Part shown: positions 23,804 through 38,425 of the stretch, in pieces
How positions within the stretch are numbered: the stretch's first letter is position 1
Layout: each line of letters begins with the position of its first letter
Origin: Isoetes taiwanensis
Taxonomy: Eukaryota; Streptophyta; Lycopodiopsida; Isoetales; Isoetaceae
NCBI GenBank assembly: GCA_021234155.1
Contig: JAJEKV010000041.1
Location: 10,501,018-10,565,017, forward strand
DNA length: 64,000 bases
Direction of reading: 5' to 3'
The notes under the pieces: model-generated
What the model was told of the DNA's origin: nothing
Databases searched by the model: none
Seen by the model: only the letters and a program-made list of their open reading frames with translations
Position numbers and translations under genes: made by a program

Positions 23804-26646
23804 ATATGTAGCATAATACTTGAGGGGTTTTTCTTTTTGTTTTTTATCGCTTTTCACAAAAAGGTTTTCCTAAGATTTCATGGCGTGTTGAATGGATGTA
23901 CTAATCATTACATCTAGAGTGCACCATTTCTTAGTCGTTGATTTAGTTTTTTTTTTCAATGGTCCAACATCAAGGGCTCACAACAAAAGCCCTCTTTTTA
24001 TTTTAAATTTGAACATGCAAGCCCTCGTGGATAGCATTTAGGGCGTGAGAGGGCTTGCAAATGCAACAATGGAATGGGCCGGCCGGAATGGGTGTACTGG
24101 GCATTGCTCTTTAGGTCTCGGCTAAAAATCATCTCTCAATGACTTGAGATTTAGGCTATGGCGCTTCAAACCCCACACCATGGCTTGGGGCATCCACAGT
24201 CTTTGGTTGTGATGCTATTATCGAGGCGATCTGAGAGAAAGTGATGGATCGGACAATGTAAAGCTTGGCTTGTCAATCCATTAAAAACCGGACATGCTGA
24301 GGCTTCCCTCCACGGTCCACGGTGTTCTTCAAGCGGGGGATGTGCTTCAATGGTGGGCCGGGTAATGCCACACGAAGCCCTAGACATAGTTGCCCAATAT
24401 CGACGCAACTCTTGGCTCAACAGCACATTCTGAATCGCGGGAATATGGCTTTACGAGTGAGATGGAGCACTTTGGAGCCCCCGATAGGTCATCAGAATAT
24501 TGGAGCCCAGATATGGAGCCAAACAAATCCCGCCAGCGGTGTGAATATGCGGAGAGAAGCTTCTTCATAAAAATGGTGGCAGATCTTATAGAGGCGTGGT
24601 TTTGTGGGTCGGATTTTTAGGAAAGAAACTTGGAATGGCCGCTAAGACCATGGAGCTGCCAGATCTCGCGGCATTAGTGTGTAGGATGAGTTGTCGTAAA
24701 CCCGTAAGTTTTGCTACAATCTGCAATGAGAAACAGGATGGTGGGCTGCTCTGGTTTTGGTCGAGACACTTTGCTCTGCAAAGGGCCACAAATGATGGGT
24801 GCAATGGGTGTGCGGCAGCTTAAAAGATTTGGGCCCCTTATGCGAGCACAGATATTTCTCACTATGATTCCCCGACCAAAGAAGCATGTTGTGATGCCAC
24901 GGCATCCATGGCATCTCTGGATGCTTTTGCATCTGGCGGATGCTTTTGCTTGTGAGAACTTCGTGATAGGGCAAGTGGCTTGGAGGATCTTGCTTGGAGC
25001 TTATGTTATATCGGATCTTTTCCTTCTAGAAGGCCTTTGTGCCTTACAAATTCAGGTAAGATTTAGAAGTTCTACATATATGTATTTCTTGGGAATGTTA
25101 GTTGTCAAAAGGCTATGCGGTGTGATGCTATGAATTTTGTAACTAAATTCTTACTGTCCCTCGCAAAACTTATGGTTGGAGCTTCAGCGGGACCTTGACA
25201 AAATATCATCCAAAGAATAAACTTCCAATGTTTTTAAAGTTTTTTTCGGGCTTTAGCATACCTAGCCAAGGTTATCGATTAAGAGAACTCATCGAGGATA
25301 TGATTCATCCAAGAATGCTAGCGTACATATATATGCCACTAGGATCCGGCATTTCTTTCCACAAAGTTTTTAATTTTTCATAGGCCCAAGGAGGTAATTG
25401 CATCATCCTTCATGGGATTTCTTTATAAAAACCGGAACTACTTTTTGCAATCTTTGCTTGGAAAACTATTGCATTGTTCTTTTGGTGCTTGCATTTGGGA
25501 ATTATAAGTGTTGTAAACAACCGTGATACATGATCGCCTTTGTGGATTCAAGAATAAATTTGGAAGGGAAAAAAGAAAAGAGGAGACGACCTCTAAGTGA
25601 AGCACTTTAACAAAGTGAAGCTTGGAAAGTTGCATGTTTCTTTCTGGTATAACATTTTTATACTACTTTGTGCTCAATTTCCTGCTTTGGAGTAGTAACG
25701 GCCACGGAGTGCCTCATGATGGTATTTGCCATAATGCTTGCTTGAACGGCACGATTGGGTTCCTAACCTCTTTCTATTTTGTGCACTACCTTTTCTCTTC
25801 AATCAAGCTAGATTGATAAAAGTTAATCGTGAGGAATTGCGTCTACGGTACATTGCAAAAGTAGGTGAGTTCTGGCCGATGCTTTTGAAGCCAAAGCATT
25901 CTTGGCATATATATCAGAAGTGATGGGATATTTTACGATATTTTGAGATCCTTTTTTGCAATTTGTCAATATTTTAAGCGAATTGATTCTTATTTTTATT
26001 TTAATGTTAAATGTTCATTTCTAAGAAACTCAAAAGGCAGCTCCACTCGTGGTATATACCATTTGGATGGCCACATCATTCTTGCTATGGACTCGTTGGA
26101 TGGCCATTTGTGCATTTCAAATGTTTCTAGCAGAAAACATTGTCATATCGAGATGAATGGTCACATTGCAACAAACTATTTCGACTAAAATGCATTGTAT
26201 TAAATGAAAATGTAATATAATGTCCTTGATGTTTTATACAATCTCTTGAATTAATAAATAATATTTAAGCCCTTAAAATTTCTCTATTTTTCCTTTTATT
26301 TAGGGCGAAGGGCCCAAATTTTGTTGATATAACAACCAATACATAATTACCATTAACATTATTAACACAAACCATTGCATTCAATGCATTTAAATTAAAA
26401 TCCCCTGAAACCCCCTTTGGTTTTGGGTGCATATTCACACGGGGATTCGTGAGGGCGGCGAGAGCCCCAAAAATTTACAATACATGTACAAAATTAACAC
26501 CATTAAGTACATCCTCTCAAACCTTATAGTATTTTGCAAACCTTAATATCGGTATACAAAACTTGTAGATGCATACCCCACAAAGCGAGGATCGCTTATA
26601 TGCGGTCGGATCTTGGAATAAAAGGGCAAATATGCCCATCGGCGAC
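23804..26646. other. Acquired 2.84-kb block in INT3
   Basis: Matches 516-3367 end to end and sits at the same point beside the polypurine tract. Small differences from that copy are frequent at CHG triplets. The 140-codon frame 24711-25133 exists only because of such differences and ends at the GTAAGA donor-like site near 25057, giving an exon-like piece with a hydrophobic end. No domain is recognised. The shared position shows that the gain predates the split of the two arrays. Confidence 0.65.
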
Positions 26647-29600
26647 ATATCAAGACTAGTGTAAAGGTCGTCTCCCCACCTTAAAGGAGAGGTAAGGGGA
26701 AAATAGCGTATAAGACTCCATATTATAGGAGGTAAAATATTAACAAGATGACTATGATCATCATAGAATTTAAGCAAGTAGTGCATTTTACATATTAGCA
26801 CAAAATAATGTTTAATTCAAAGATACTTTACATGCCTTGGAACACGTTATAACAAAATGTGTGTTTGCAAGTCTTCGCACCTTGAATTCACGTATTAATT
26901 CTCACGGTGTATGTAATTACATACTTACTAGCTTCTGAGAAAAATTACAAGTACTCTAGAGTTACATATAACAAGTGTTAGTGATCGACTTCGCTCGCGG
27001 TTCTTCCGTTCTCATTGGCGTCTGAGGTTCACACCACGCTAGAATATTAATTTAAAGTTGGTTGTGAGGGAACCACCCATACTAACTTCCTAAATGGATA
27101 CAAGACTAATCTCATTAGGAAGAGGATGCTTCTTCCATCGTGGCCGTGGAGACGGCTCTATAATGCCTATACCTTTCTAAACCTTGCACTTTCGATCATG
27201 GCCCCAAGGGTTTAAGCGTAAAGGGGTCGTTTAAGGCGATCCTATCATTGCCCATGATTAGGTGCTACCTTATGTATGACCTCCTTGACCATGCATACCC
27301 CGGTGCACCATGGTCGGAAGATTTATGCTAGAGAACATCCATCTGATCTCATCATGGCTCTAATGGACAAGCTTACATTAGGGTGCAACATTTTGCTAGA
27401 GAACCATTTAAGATGGTCTCATCCACCGCTAATGCCACCATTTGGCTAAGGCAAGCAAACCACGGTCATGCCTACATTGGCTGATTACACCACGGCCTAA
27501 GTGCATTATGCAGCGCATAGTAACATAAAATTTGCATACATAGAAACAACTTGAAGCGATTAATGTAATTACCTTAAGGTAATATTTATGAAGTAACATT
27601 ATGATAATATAGGATACATTACCCAAATAGCGGTATTATTTTACTCTAGGCTTTACTATATCTAACGGCGTGTAGGTCGTGATTATTAAACAACAATGTC
27701 GTAATTTAGGCGTATTGTTAGATAGACCGGTTTTAATTATCATACTCAAGAATTAGGTGTGCTTCTTATTCTCTTAGTGGGTCATATATTTGTCCTTGGA
27801 GGAATTGCATCCTTGGAAGGATCGGTTAAGATGCTACCGAACATTATGGTTGTTCATTTAACTTATTTCATTATGAAAGCTTATAATACATGCACTTATG
27901 TGGAGTTTTTTTTTTTTCTTTATAGCTGAATATATTGACTAGGTATGATGGATGCACCTATCATGTTGACATTTATATGAATAATGCTATATGTTTACCA
28001 AACTACTTAGAACAATCCTACAGGGATGGTTCTATCATGAAAAATTCATTCATACGGATGCACAAGAGCGGGGAACTACATATGCTTCTTATTTTTGAGT
28101 GAGTTGATGTTATCATAACAAGTTGGCCGGACTTGTTAGATTACTTCCCTTCATTTGGTTGGATTATTCCCAGGAGATACTAGCTTTACACATAGTTAAC
28201 AATGATCCTGGTAATGATTCCGTCTTAGCAAGGTGATCAAGCTCACCAAGTGGATCCATCACGTTGGATATGTGCTAACAATCATGTATAAGTTTAGTTA
28301 ATCCTACTTGGACTTCCTTTTCGGCGCATTGAGGACTTCCTCAATTCTTGAGGTGATAACTTTCACAAGGCGGGTAAAAAAAATTGCTTGACGATCCTAT
28401 AGTTCGTGATATCACTCAAAGGTTATGCTACTTAAGGTATATGACCATATGCACACAGGAGGCGTGCTACAAGTTCGGGCAGCTCTGCGTGCTTAAAGCG
28501 GTTTTCTTTGCGGCCGGTGGCCGTAAAAGCTTGAAAGGGAAGTCTCCAAAAAAAGAAGTTCCATGTTGAGTTCTTGGTCTTGGCGTCTAAAGAATGACCC
28601 TAGATTTAACATTATCGTCTTGCGAACTTCGATTGGCGTGCTTTATATCGAGTCGGTCTCTTATCGATAGATAGGTCATCAACAGGTGAGTTATTGATGT
28701 TGGCGTTAGCAAGTCGAGTGAAGATTTTTCTTTGTGGCGGTCCGTGGAGCATTTCGTATTACATGTATAGCAATAGGTAGATTACCTATAATTGAGAAAT
28801 GTGTATGAAACAAATCAAGAATGATTGAACATACACATGTAACATCCATAGGTAGAGATCCTAACGGTAACATACGGAAACAAATTTATGTTATATAATT
28901 CAAAGAAAGTGCAATTTACGGCCACAAAATAGAATTGTGCAACCTAGCTATGAAGGATATGTGATTGGATCGTCGAATACTACGGTGACGAATAAGAGAT
29001 ACATGATGCTAGCTTGGATAAGGAGAGTCGAATAATGGTTTATGCGGAGTTATAGCACGTACTCTAATGACTCTAGGTTTCACTACCTGTACAAATTTGG
29101 GGATGAGTTACATACTGACGGGAAGAATTACTATAAGACATGATTATGTCAGATATACGGTTGAGAAGTTACTTGTAATAGGACAACAGTGGCACAAGAT
29201 CGGCATAGAAGAATGTAAGAAATAATAATTGAAAGATGTATGAGGATGCTAGAATATAGAGATCGAATGATATCCGAGTTTAAAAAGACAGAGAAATTTG
29301 GACACCTAACTGTAACATTGAAAGATAGACTACTGATTATGTGTATCTACCGACATGCAAAGGCTATTACTTTAAGGACATTTATAGTTTTAATGACAAT
29401 CAGGAATGAAGATAATGGTTGGTTTACATTAGATTGATATAATAGAATAATTCTAAGAGAAGGTTGATCACTTGTGAAATGACAATCATGTGGTGTATGA
29501 ATAAAACCAGTGGGATATAGGTGTATATTGCGACCTAGAGAAAAAAAAATTAATAATCTATAGAAGAACAAGGACATAAAGAGGAATGTCGAAGGGTGAT

Positions 29601-30439
29601 GGGATGAAAAATCCAAACTCATCATCTAAAGAGGTTTCCCTTTTCTTTTATAGGAGTAAGACGAGTTAAGATTTATAATGAATTGAGAGAACATTGGGTA
29701 GAGCGATTTTACGACTGATAGTGATAGACTAAAGGAGCATCTAGTTGATTGGGCCAAGAGAGATTGAGTTGTTGAGAAGTGAGGTGAGTTTGAGTCTAAA
29801 TTCCACTTAATTCCTAACATAGGAAGTCGAGTCATATAAGATATAAAACACGGGAAGGTACTATAGATGAAAGAAAAGCAGGGTTGAAAGAGTTTCCTAT
29901 CAAGCATGTGATACCATGGTCGGAGATTTTATTTATCTTGGCAAGTAATGACCATTTGGGTGAGGGCACTTGGCTATGGTTACACAAGGCCGATAGTATT
30001 ATATCGATTGAATACATAGAGGAGGTATTTCCTCATCGTAACGAAATGGGGGTACGATAAAAGGACGAGGTTGCATCCTAGCTATTCTTGGATAGGATAT
30101 TGTTCCCATCGGACAATTTCGCGGCTCCACGGTGAGCATCTTCCGTGGCGGGAATAAGGAATCTGGTCTCCTTCCTCGAATCGCGGGTCCGTTCGCCACG
30201 TTACGGAGATTAACGTCGAGCTTGGCCATGTCGATCGGCGGAGGTCAATTATGGCGGAGAAAGGTCGACCCCGGCGGCTATAGTGAAAACGCTTGCTCCG
30301 GCGGCTATGGTAAAAATGCTTAATCCGGCGGGGTTGATACCTCCACAACGTGGTTTTAGCCAAGGCAAACCTCTATTTTAAACAAAGAATAGATGCACTA
30401 TAATTATTAGAAAAAGGGTTATATCCCTTCAAGAAAGAA

Positions 30440-30757
30440 GTTGGCTTATTGGTAAAGATGTTGGCTTGGGTACAGAAGGTCAGGGGTTCAATCCCATGAC
30501 GCACCTTTTGCTTAAAAGGTACTGCTAACTGGATAAAACATAACATTAAATATGTATAGCAAAGGGATAGAACACATTACATAAAGAGAGTTGGCAAAAT
30601 GGGAAGAGTGTTGGGTTGGAAGTGGGAGGTCATGGGTTTGAAATGAGGGGAAAGAAATTCCAAGCGTATTTTATACGGGGGAACCGTATAGGTGCGCTGA
30701 GTGTGAAATACGATCTTAACTTTGGATTATAAGCACATCAATAGCAGTCAGCGCACC
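30440..30757. other. tRNA-like modules and stem-loop in INT3 leader
   Basis: A box TTGGCTTATTGG at 30441-30452 and a clean B box GGTTCAATCCC at 30485-30495, then a second module from about 30590 to 30650. The stem GGTGCGCTGA (30691-30700) pairs with TCAGCGCACC (30748-30757). The order and spacing match INT1 and INT4. Confidence 0.55.
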
Positions 30758-31098
30758 TTTTGACTTCTAGCCTTGGGGTCGCCACCTTTGCCTCGGGAAA
30801 CGTGCCCCCTTGGGGTGTGCCGCGGAGACGCTGGAACAATTTCTGCCTCCATCCGAGTTACCCACTAAAGTTACGGCCCATCTAAACTTGGGTCTTCTAA
30901 TTATACCAGTTCCACACCAAATTCACCCTAACTTCCTAAATCTCAAACAATTTATTACACAAACCTAGCATAAAGACTAAATCATCGAGAAGTTTAGGTT
31001 TAGCTAAACTTAAACTCCCACGTAACTACGAGGCCGGCGGTTTAGAATTTGAATTTGTGCTATGATTACGATCAACCAAAATCATGGCTCGATACCAT

Positions 31099-32742
31099 TG
31101 TGGACGCTCCCCGAATATATCACGGCACTCGGGGGTATACATGCCATGGGGACTTCCCCTCCCATGGCAATCAGCTCACCATGGCGCGGGGCCCTCCGTC
31201 TAACTTTCGGACCATCCATAGAAAGATGCCCGGGTGAAGGACACGGAGGTGTCATTCGGCCCACGCCTTCAATGGGACTCCTAAGTCGCGGAAGCGTGAA
31301 TACATGTTAGCATACAACATAAATACATAAATAACCACCACGAAGGTTGGCACATCCATCCAAGTACTAACGGCAAAGAAGATGCATCTAGTCCTAAGGA
31401 AAACACCCCAAACCCCAGGTTCTACCCCGGCTCGGACTCTGGAGGATGGGTGGCTTCGGTCTCAAGAGATCAGCAGACAGAGGTATAACCTGGCATTGGC
31501 TGGCATAGAACAGTGGCTAGGGTTGTCCACTCCATCCGCCCCTCCTGTGCACACTTTGCAGATGAGCTGAATCAAGCTATGGCGCCATTGTAGCCTTCCG
31601 GAGACGCAATCCCAAAGAATCACCCTTCGGGACTACTCCGGGTCACATCTCCCCGGTCCGATGAGGCAGGTCAGAGAAGTGTCCCCTTCCAGAGTCGCAG
31701 TGAATCCATGGGTGAGCTAGAGGACAAGTGCCGCATCAGCGACCCCCGCATCCGTACCCGACTTACTCCCCTAACTTTATCTTCAAAGTACAAGATGCCC
31801 CATACGGGTCATACCTCATTTTCGGGGAGTGTCGGACCCATACCACCCCCTACGTGACCCGACTATTAGGCCTAGCTCCTTTGAAGGAGTCCCCGTAGCC
31901 TTTTATGCTCAGTGAGACCCCACCCCACACTTCATCACTCGCCCCTTATCCGGTGCTTCAATGTTGCCATAGATTCCATGGCTTCGGTGGGATCTTGTAC
32001 CACGAGCCGCATCTAATGGGAATAATACAGGGATCTATCTAGGAGCTTACTACAATACATGGGCTCAGAGCTCTCTACCCCCCATAATCCCCCATCTCCG
32101 GAGTGCTAACTAAGCAAAGAACTGCTAAACCATCAACCAAAGCACATACAGAGACTAGAGATAAGAATACTCACCATATCAATCAAGGGTTAGCCTAACA
32201 GGTAAACCATAGAGAAAAACAGAGAGAGAACACACCACAGAGAGGCGCTACGCTATAGATCAACAAAGAAGCCTAACAGAGGCGCTAATCTACAGAATCA
32301 CAACTAAGCTAACTATGTACTAACCGGAACCATAGCTAGCTCTACTATCCCTCTGGGTCGTCATCCTTCTGGCTGGAACAGGGTCGAACAACATCTCAAG
32401 GTTGGACAGCATCTCCTCCTCCATCTCCAATTGCCCCAAATCGAATTGGGGCAAATTGGGGTGCAACCGCCAATTTGGGTGTCCCAAATTGGAAACTCTG
32501 CCTTGCCCAATCGATTTGGGCCAGGTGGCATGCTAATTATTATCTGCTTTAATAATTAAACCCCTTTAATTATTGGGTTAAGCCCTAATTTCGAATTAGG
32601 GTTAAGGTTAGGTTTCCACTTTAATAATTAATGGTTAACATAGCTAACCTTAGCTTAAGAATAATTAATGTACCATTAATTATTCATAGTAATGTGTCAT
32701 GTATTTATACCCAAAAGGCGTATAAATACGTGGAACGTCACA
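31099..32742 (-). repeat. LTR4 (middle LTR of array 2)
   Basis: About 1.64 kb, TGTGGACGCTCC to CGTCACA. It is shared between INT3 and INT4. It groups with LTR2 by CAAGGTTGGACA and GCTAATTATT, so the middle LTRs of both arrays match each other rather than their outer neighbours. The mirrored TATA pair and the palindrome cluster are intact near its right end. Confidence 0.9.
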
Positions 32743-35535
32743 TTCTCCCCACCTTAGAAATGATGCTGTCCTCAGCATCAAGACTAGTGTAAGGTCGTCT
32801 CCCCACCTTAAAGAGGTAACGGGAAAATAGCGTATAGGACTCCATATTATAGGAGGTAAAATATTAACAAGATGACTATGATCATCATAGAATTTAAGCA
32901 CCGTAGTGCATTTTACATATTAGCACAAAATAATGTTTAATTCAAAGATACTTTACATGCCTTGGAACACGTTATAACAAAATGTGTGTTGCAAGTCTTC
33001 GCACCTTGAATTCCTGTATTAATTCTACAGTGTATGTAATTACATACTTACTAGCTTACAGAAAAATTACAAGTACTCTAATAACAAGTGTTCGTGATGC
33101 GACTCGCTCGCCGGTTCTTCGTTCTCATTGGCGTCCTGGGTTCACACCACGCTAGAATATTAATTTAAAGTTGGTTATGAGGGGAACCACCCATACTAAC
33201 TTCCTAAATGGATGCAAGACTAATCTCCCGGCGTAGGAAGAGGATGCTTCTTCCATCGTGGCCGTGGAGACAGCGCTCTATAATGCCTATACCTTTCTAA
33301 ACCTTGCACTCGATCATGGCCCCAAGGGTTTAAGCGTAAGGGTCGTTTAAGACGATCCTATCATTGCCCATGATTAGATGCTACCTTATGTATGACCTCG
33401 TTGACCATGCATACCCCAGTGCACCATGGTCCAGAGGATTTATACTAGAGAACATCCCCGCTGATCTCATCATCGCTCTAATGGACAAGCTTACATTAGG
33501 GTGTAGCATTTTGCTAGAGAACCATTTAAGATGGTCTCATCCTCGCTAATGCCACCATTTGGCTAAGGCAAGCAAACCCTGGTCATGCCTACATTGACAG
33601 TACACCACGGCCTAGGGTACGTACACAACGCATAGTAACATAAGCTGCATACATAGAGCAACTTGAAGCGATTAATGTAATTACCTTAAGGTAATATTTA
33701 TGAAGTAACATTATGACAATATCGGATACATTACCCCCGATAGCAGTATTATTTTTACTCTAGGCTTTACTATATCTAACGACGTGTAGGTCGTGATTAT
33801 TAAACAATAATCGTAATTTAGACGTATTGTTAGATAGACCCGGTTTTAATTATCATACTCAAGAATTAGGTGTCCTTCTTATTCTCTTCCGTGGGTCATA
33901 TAGCTGTCCTTGGAAGGAATTGCATCCTTGGAAGGATCGATTAAGATGCTACCGTGGTTGTTCATTTAACTTATTTCCGTATGAAAGCTTATAATACATG
34001 CACTTATGTGGAGTTTTTTTTTTTTCTTTATAGCTGAATATATTGACTAGGTATGATGGATGCACCTATCATGTTGACATTTATATGAATAATGCTATAT
34101 GTTTACCAAACTACTTAGAACAATCCTACCCGGGATGGTTCTGTCATGAAAACATTCCTTCTGGATGCACAAGAGCAGGGAACTACATATGCTTCTTATT
34201 TTTGAGTGAGTTGATGTTATCATAACAAGTTGGCCGGACTTGTTAGATTACCTCCCTTCATTTGGTTGGATTATTCCCAGGAGATACTAGCTTTACACAT
34301 AGTTAACAATGATCCTGTTAATGATTCCGTCTTAGCAAGGTGATCAAGCACACCAAGTGGATCCAATACGTTGGATATGTGCTAACAATCATGTATAAGT
34401 TTAGTTAATCCTGCGGACTTCCTTTCGGCGCATTGAGGACTTCCTCAATTCTTGAGGTGATAACTCGTACAAGGCAGGTAAAAAAATTGCTTGACGATCC
34501 TATAGTTCGTGATATCACTCAAAGGTTATGCTACTTAAGGTATATGACCATATGCACCTGGGAGCGTGCTACAAGTTCGGGCAGCTACTGCGTACTTAAA
34601 CGGTTTCTTTGCCGACGGTCGCTTCGTAAAAGCTTGAAAGGGAAGTCTCTGAAAAAGAAGTTCCATGTTGAGTTCTTGGTCTTGGCGTCTAAAGAATGAC
34701 CCTAGATTTAACATTATCGTGCGAACTCGATTGGCGTGCTTTATATCGAGTCGGTCTCTTATCGATAGATAGGTCGCATCAACAGGTGAGTTATTGATGT
34801 TAGCGTTCGCAAGTCGAGAGTGAAGATTTTACTGTGGCGGTCCGTGGAGCATTTCGTATTACATGTATAGCAAAAGGTAGATTACCTATAATTGAGAAAT
34901 GCGTATGAAACAAATCAAGAATGATTGAACATACACATGTAACATCCATAGGTAGAGATCCTAACGGTAACATACGGAAACAAATTTATGTTATATAATT
35001 CAAAGAAAGTGCAATTTACGGCCACAAAATAGAATTGTGCAACCTAGCTATGAAGGATATGTGATTGGATCGTCGAATACTACAGTTTCAGGTTGGGTGA
35101 CGAATAAGAGATACATGATGCTATCTTGGATAAGGAGAGTCGAATAATGGTTTATGCGGAGTTATAGCAGGTACTCTAATGACTCTAGGTTTCACTACCT
35201 GTACAAATTTGGGGATGAGTTACATACTGACGGGAAGAATTACTATAAGACATGATTATGTCAGATATACGGTTGAGAAGTTACTTGTAATAGGACAACA
35301 GTGGCACAAGATCGGCATAGAAGAATGTAAGAAATAATAATTGAAAGATGTATGAGGATGCTAGAATATAGAGATCGAATGATATCCGAGTCTAAAAAGA
35401 CAGAGAAATTTGGACACCTGATAGACTACTGATTATGTGTATCTACCGACATGCAAAGGCTATTACTTTAAGGACATTTATAGTTTTAATGACAATCAGG
35501 AATGAAGATAATGGTTGGTTTACATTAGATTGATA

Positions 35536-37127
35536 TCACTATTCATATAAAAATATGTCAGCAGTGGGAAGTGGGAATGTGACGTGGCTTGAGGAAAAAA
35601 AAGTGACGTGGCTCAAAAAAAATGTGAGGTGGACGTATGAAAAAAATCCAAGTGGCCTTGGGAGTGCTGAATGGAAGAGCCGGAGAGAGGCATGATCGGG
35701 ATGTACGACAGCAGAAAGACGTAAGCAGTGATTTCGGCCAGGCCCTAAGCGGAATAGTGATTAAGAACTGTTGGGCTTTGGAGATTCACGACTAGAACAA
35801 ATTTGAAGAAAAAACCATGTGGGTTGTAAGAATCCGGCGAAAAATTCATGGATTGGGACTGTGGAAGTCCGGCGGAAGGCTGGAATCGGACCAGAAAGGG
35901 TATTTTTGTGTAGCACCGGCTTTGTGCCATGGAAATCCGAAGCAAGGGGCGCTAAATCCGAGAATGTGGATGCAGGCGAAGAATAGGGCTGCTCTGCCAT
36001 CGATTAAACGGTTAGAATCCTTGAGCGAATCAATCAATCTAAAATCCCTGCTATGCCCCAGCACAAATCACGCCGCTCCTCCTGCATCATCCATGTTTAT
36101 TATTAGCATTAATTTTGGATTCCCACACCCGATTGGATCCAACCCAAAATCAGAAATCCAACCCAAAATCAGAAATCCAACCGATTGGCTACTAGTCTTT
36201 CACTCGGTTAGCCATGAATCTGCAAGCCAATAAAAAACTACCGTATCCAACGAGCAACAAAAACCGATTGCCTGTGGCCCCTGTACACATACAACAAGAG
36301 AGCAGCGAATGAAAGGGTTGAATCTTCCGGAGAAGTGAATTTGTTCAGAAAAAGAACATATCCCAGATTTGAGATTTTCCTGATAGATTAACAGTCCCTG
36401 CCAGTCTTTTCATCTGGGAAACACTATTGAGGAGCTTATTTTCTTTTGTCAGAACCAGAATTTCTTTGTTCTGGGGTGGACCCAAGAGCATGTATCTCCA
36501 GAAAGACATAGGATGCCATGATGCAGATGCAGTGCTACCATTCAAGAGAATGTCTCCCCCGAACAATTTTCCTTCATGCACATTGATTGGAGTAGCTATA
36601 CTAGCTTTAGTGCCTATCCAAAGCACCAACAACACTATCAACTTCCCATGCTCCTGCACTGCCTCCTGTTTCGATTATAGCAAAAGGCTATGCAAAATCC
36701 ACAAACGGATGCTGCTCTACTAATGGACAGATAAGTAGGCTATGCTTGACAGTAGGCTATGCTCGAGCAAATAGAATCTCTTTTATTTGAATCCAGGCTA
36801 GTTCAGGCTATGAACTAGCACTGAATTTTGTTGTGACACGAGCTTAGCTTTAGTCTTGCAAATAATGTCTCGAGTTTAGATCTCAATTCCAGCAAACATG
36901 AAAAGGCTCTTGGCTACAGGCTGCTTAATATGTAGCATGTTATGCTGATTGTGGAAAAACTGCAATCTTTGTTACAGAGATGGGATATGCAGCCTTTGCC
37001 ATGGATGGATCTGGAAGGGTGCGACCAGTCCGATGGCCTTAAGGGCTTTATATTATTGAAACCTAATCTATTAAAATTATTTAGCATTTAACTAATGCGG
37101 CGGCAACGCCGCCGCATCCCTGTCTTG
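35536..37127 (+). mobile_element. Non-autonomous Helitron, 1.59 kb
   Basis: Comparison with the uninterrupted sites in INT1 (6150-6165) and INT3 gives exact ends. The insert starts with TC, lies between host A and T, makes no target duplication, and near its 3' end has a GC-rich hairpin (GCGGCGGC at 37097-37104, loop of three, GCCGCCGC at 37108-37115) 12 bases before the terminus. These are Helitron hallmarks. The terminus reads CTTG rather than CTRR. No Rep or helicase domain is present. The interior holds open frames of 138 codons (plus, 35817-36233) and 104 codons (minus, 36345-36659, with a hydrophobic start) that I do not recognise; they may be captured gene fragments. Confidence 0.85.
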
Positions 37128-38112
37128 TAATAGAATAATTCTAAGAGAAGGTTGATCACTTGTGAAATGACAATCATGTGGTGTATGAATAAAACCAGTG
37201 GGATATAGGTGTATATTGCGACCTAGAGAAAAAAAAATTAATAATCTATAGAAGAACAAGGACATAAAGAGGAATGTCGAAGGGTGATGGGATATCATCT
37301 AAAGAGGTTTCCCTTTTCTTTTATAGGAGTAAGACGAGTTAAGATTTATAATGAATTGAGAGAACATTGGGTAGAGTGATTTTACGACTGATAGTGATAG
37401 ACTAAAGGACCATCTAGTTGATTGGGCCAAGAGAGATTGAGTTGTTGAGAAGTGAGGTGAGTTTGAGTCTAAATTCCACTTAATTCCTAACATAGGAAGT
37501 CGAGTCATATAAGATATAAAACACGGGAAGGTACTATAGATGAAAGAAAAGCAGGGTTGAAAGAGTTTCCTATCAAGCATGTGATACCATGGTCGGAGAT
37601 TTTATTTATCTTGGCCAGTAATGACCATTTGGGTGAGGGCACTTGGCTATGGTTACACAAGGCCGATAGTATTATATCGATTGAATACATAGAGGAGGTA
37701 TTTCCTCATCGTAGCGAAATGGGGGTACGATAAAAGGACGAGGTTGCATCCTAGCTATTCTTGGATAGGATATTGTTCCCATCGGACAATTTCGCGGCTC
37801 CACGATGAGCATCTTCCGTGGCGGGAATAAGGAATCTGGTCTCCTTCCTCGAATCGCGGGTCCGTTCGCCACGTTACGGAGATTAACGTCGAGCTTGGCC
37901 ATGTCGATCGGCGGAGGTCAATTATGGCGGAGAAAGGTCGACCCCGGCGGCTATAGTGAAAACGCTTGCTCCGGCGGCTATGGTGAAAATGCTTAATCCG
38001 GCGGGGTTGATACCTCCACAACGTGGTTTTAGCCAAGGCAAACCTCTATTTTAAACAAAGAATAGATGCACTATAATTACTAGAAAAAGGGTTATATACC
38101 TTCAAGAAAGAA

Positions 38113-38425
38113 GTTGGCTTATTGGTAAAGATGTTGGCTTGGGTACAGAAGGTCAGGGGTTCAATCCCATGACGCACCGTTTGCTTAAAGGTACTGCTAA
38201 CTGGATAAAACAGAACATTAAATATGTATAACAAAGGGATAAAACATATATATCCTACATAAAGAGAGTTGGCAAAATGGAAAGAGTGTTGGGTTGGAAG
38301 TGGGAGGTCATGGGTTCGAAATGAGGGGAAAGAAATTCCAAGCGTATTTTATACAGCGGAACTGTATAGGTGCGCTGAGTGTGAAATACGATCTTAACTT
38401 TGGATTATAAAGCAGTCAGCGCACC
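38113..38425. other. tRNA-like modules and stem-loop in INT4 leader
   Basis: A box at 38114-38125 with B box GGTTCAATCCC at 38158-38168; second module from TTGGCAAAATGG at 38269-38280 to GGGTTCGAA at 38312-38320. The stem 38369-38378 pairs with 38416-38425 with a shorter loop than in INT1 and INT3. Confidence 0.55.

Larger units (their letters stand above)
23784..31098 (-). mobile_element. INT3: internal domain, subtype a
   Basis: Counterpart of INT1: the same acquired block, the same subtype a markers and nearly identical sequence from 29215 to 30350. Polypurine tract complement at 23784-23795, primer binding site complement at about 31087-31097 (one base shorter than in INT1), tRNA-like modules at 30440-30650 and the stem-loop at 30691-30757. 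No gag or pol domain is readable. It lacks the Helitron present at the equivalent site in INT4. Confidence 0.87.

Noticed and set aside
36345-36659. Minus-strand 104-codon frame in the Helitron, first thought to be a bulb-lectin receptor fragment
   Set aside because: Only a hydrophobic start and loose Gly/Leu spacing support it; no mannose-binding motif is visible. Kept as unrecognised.
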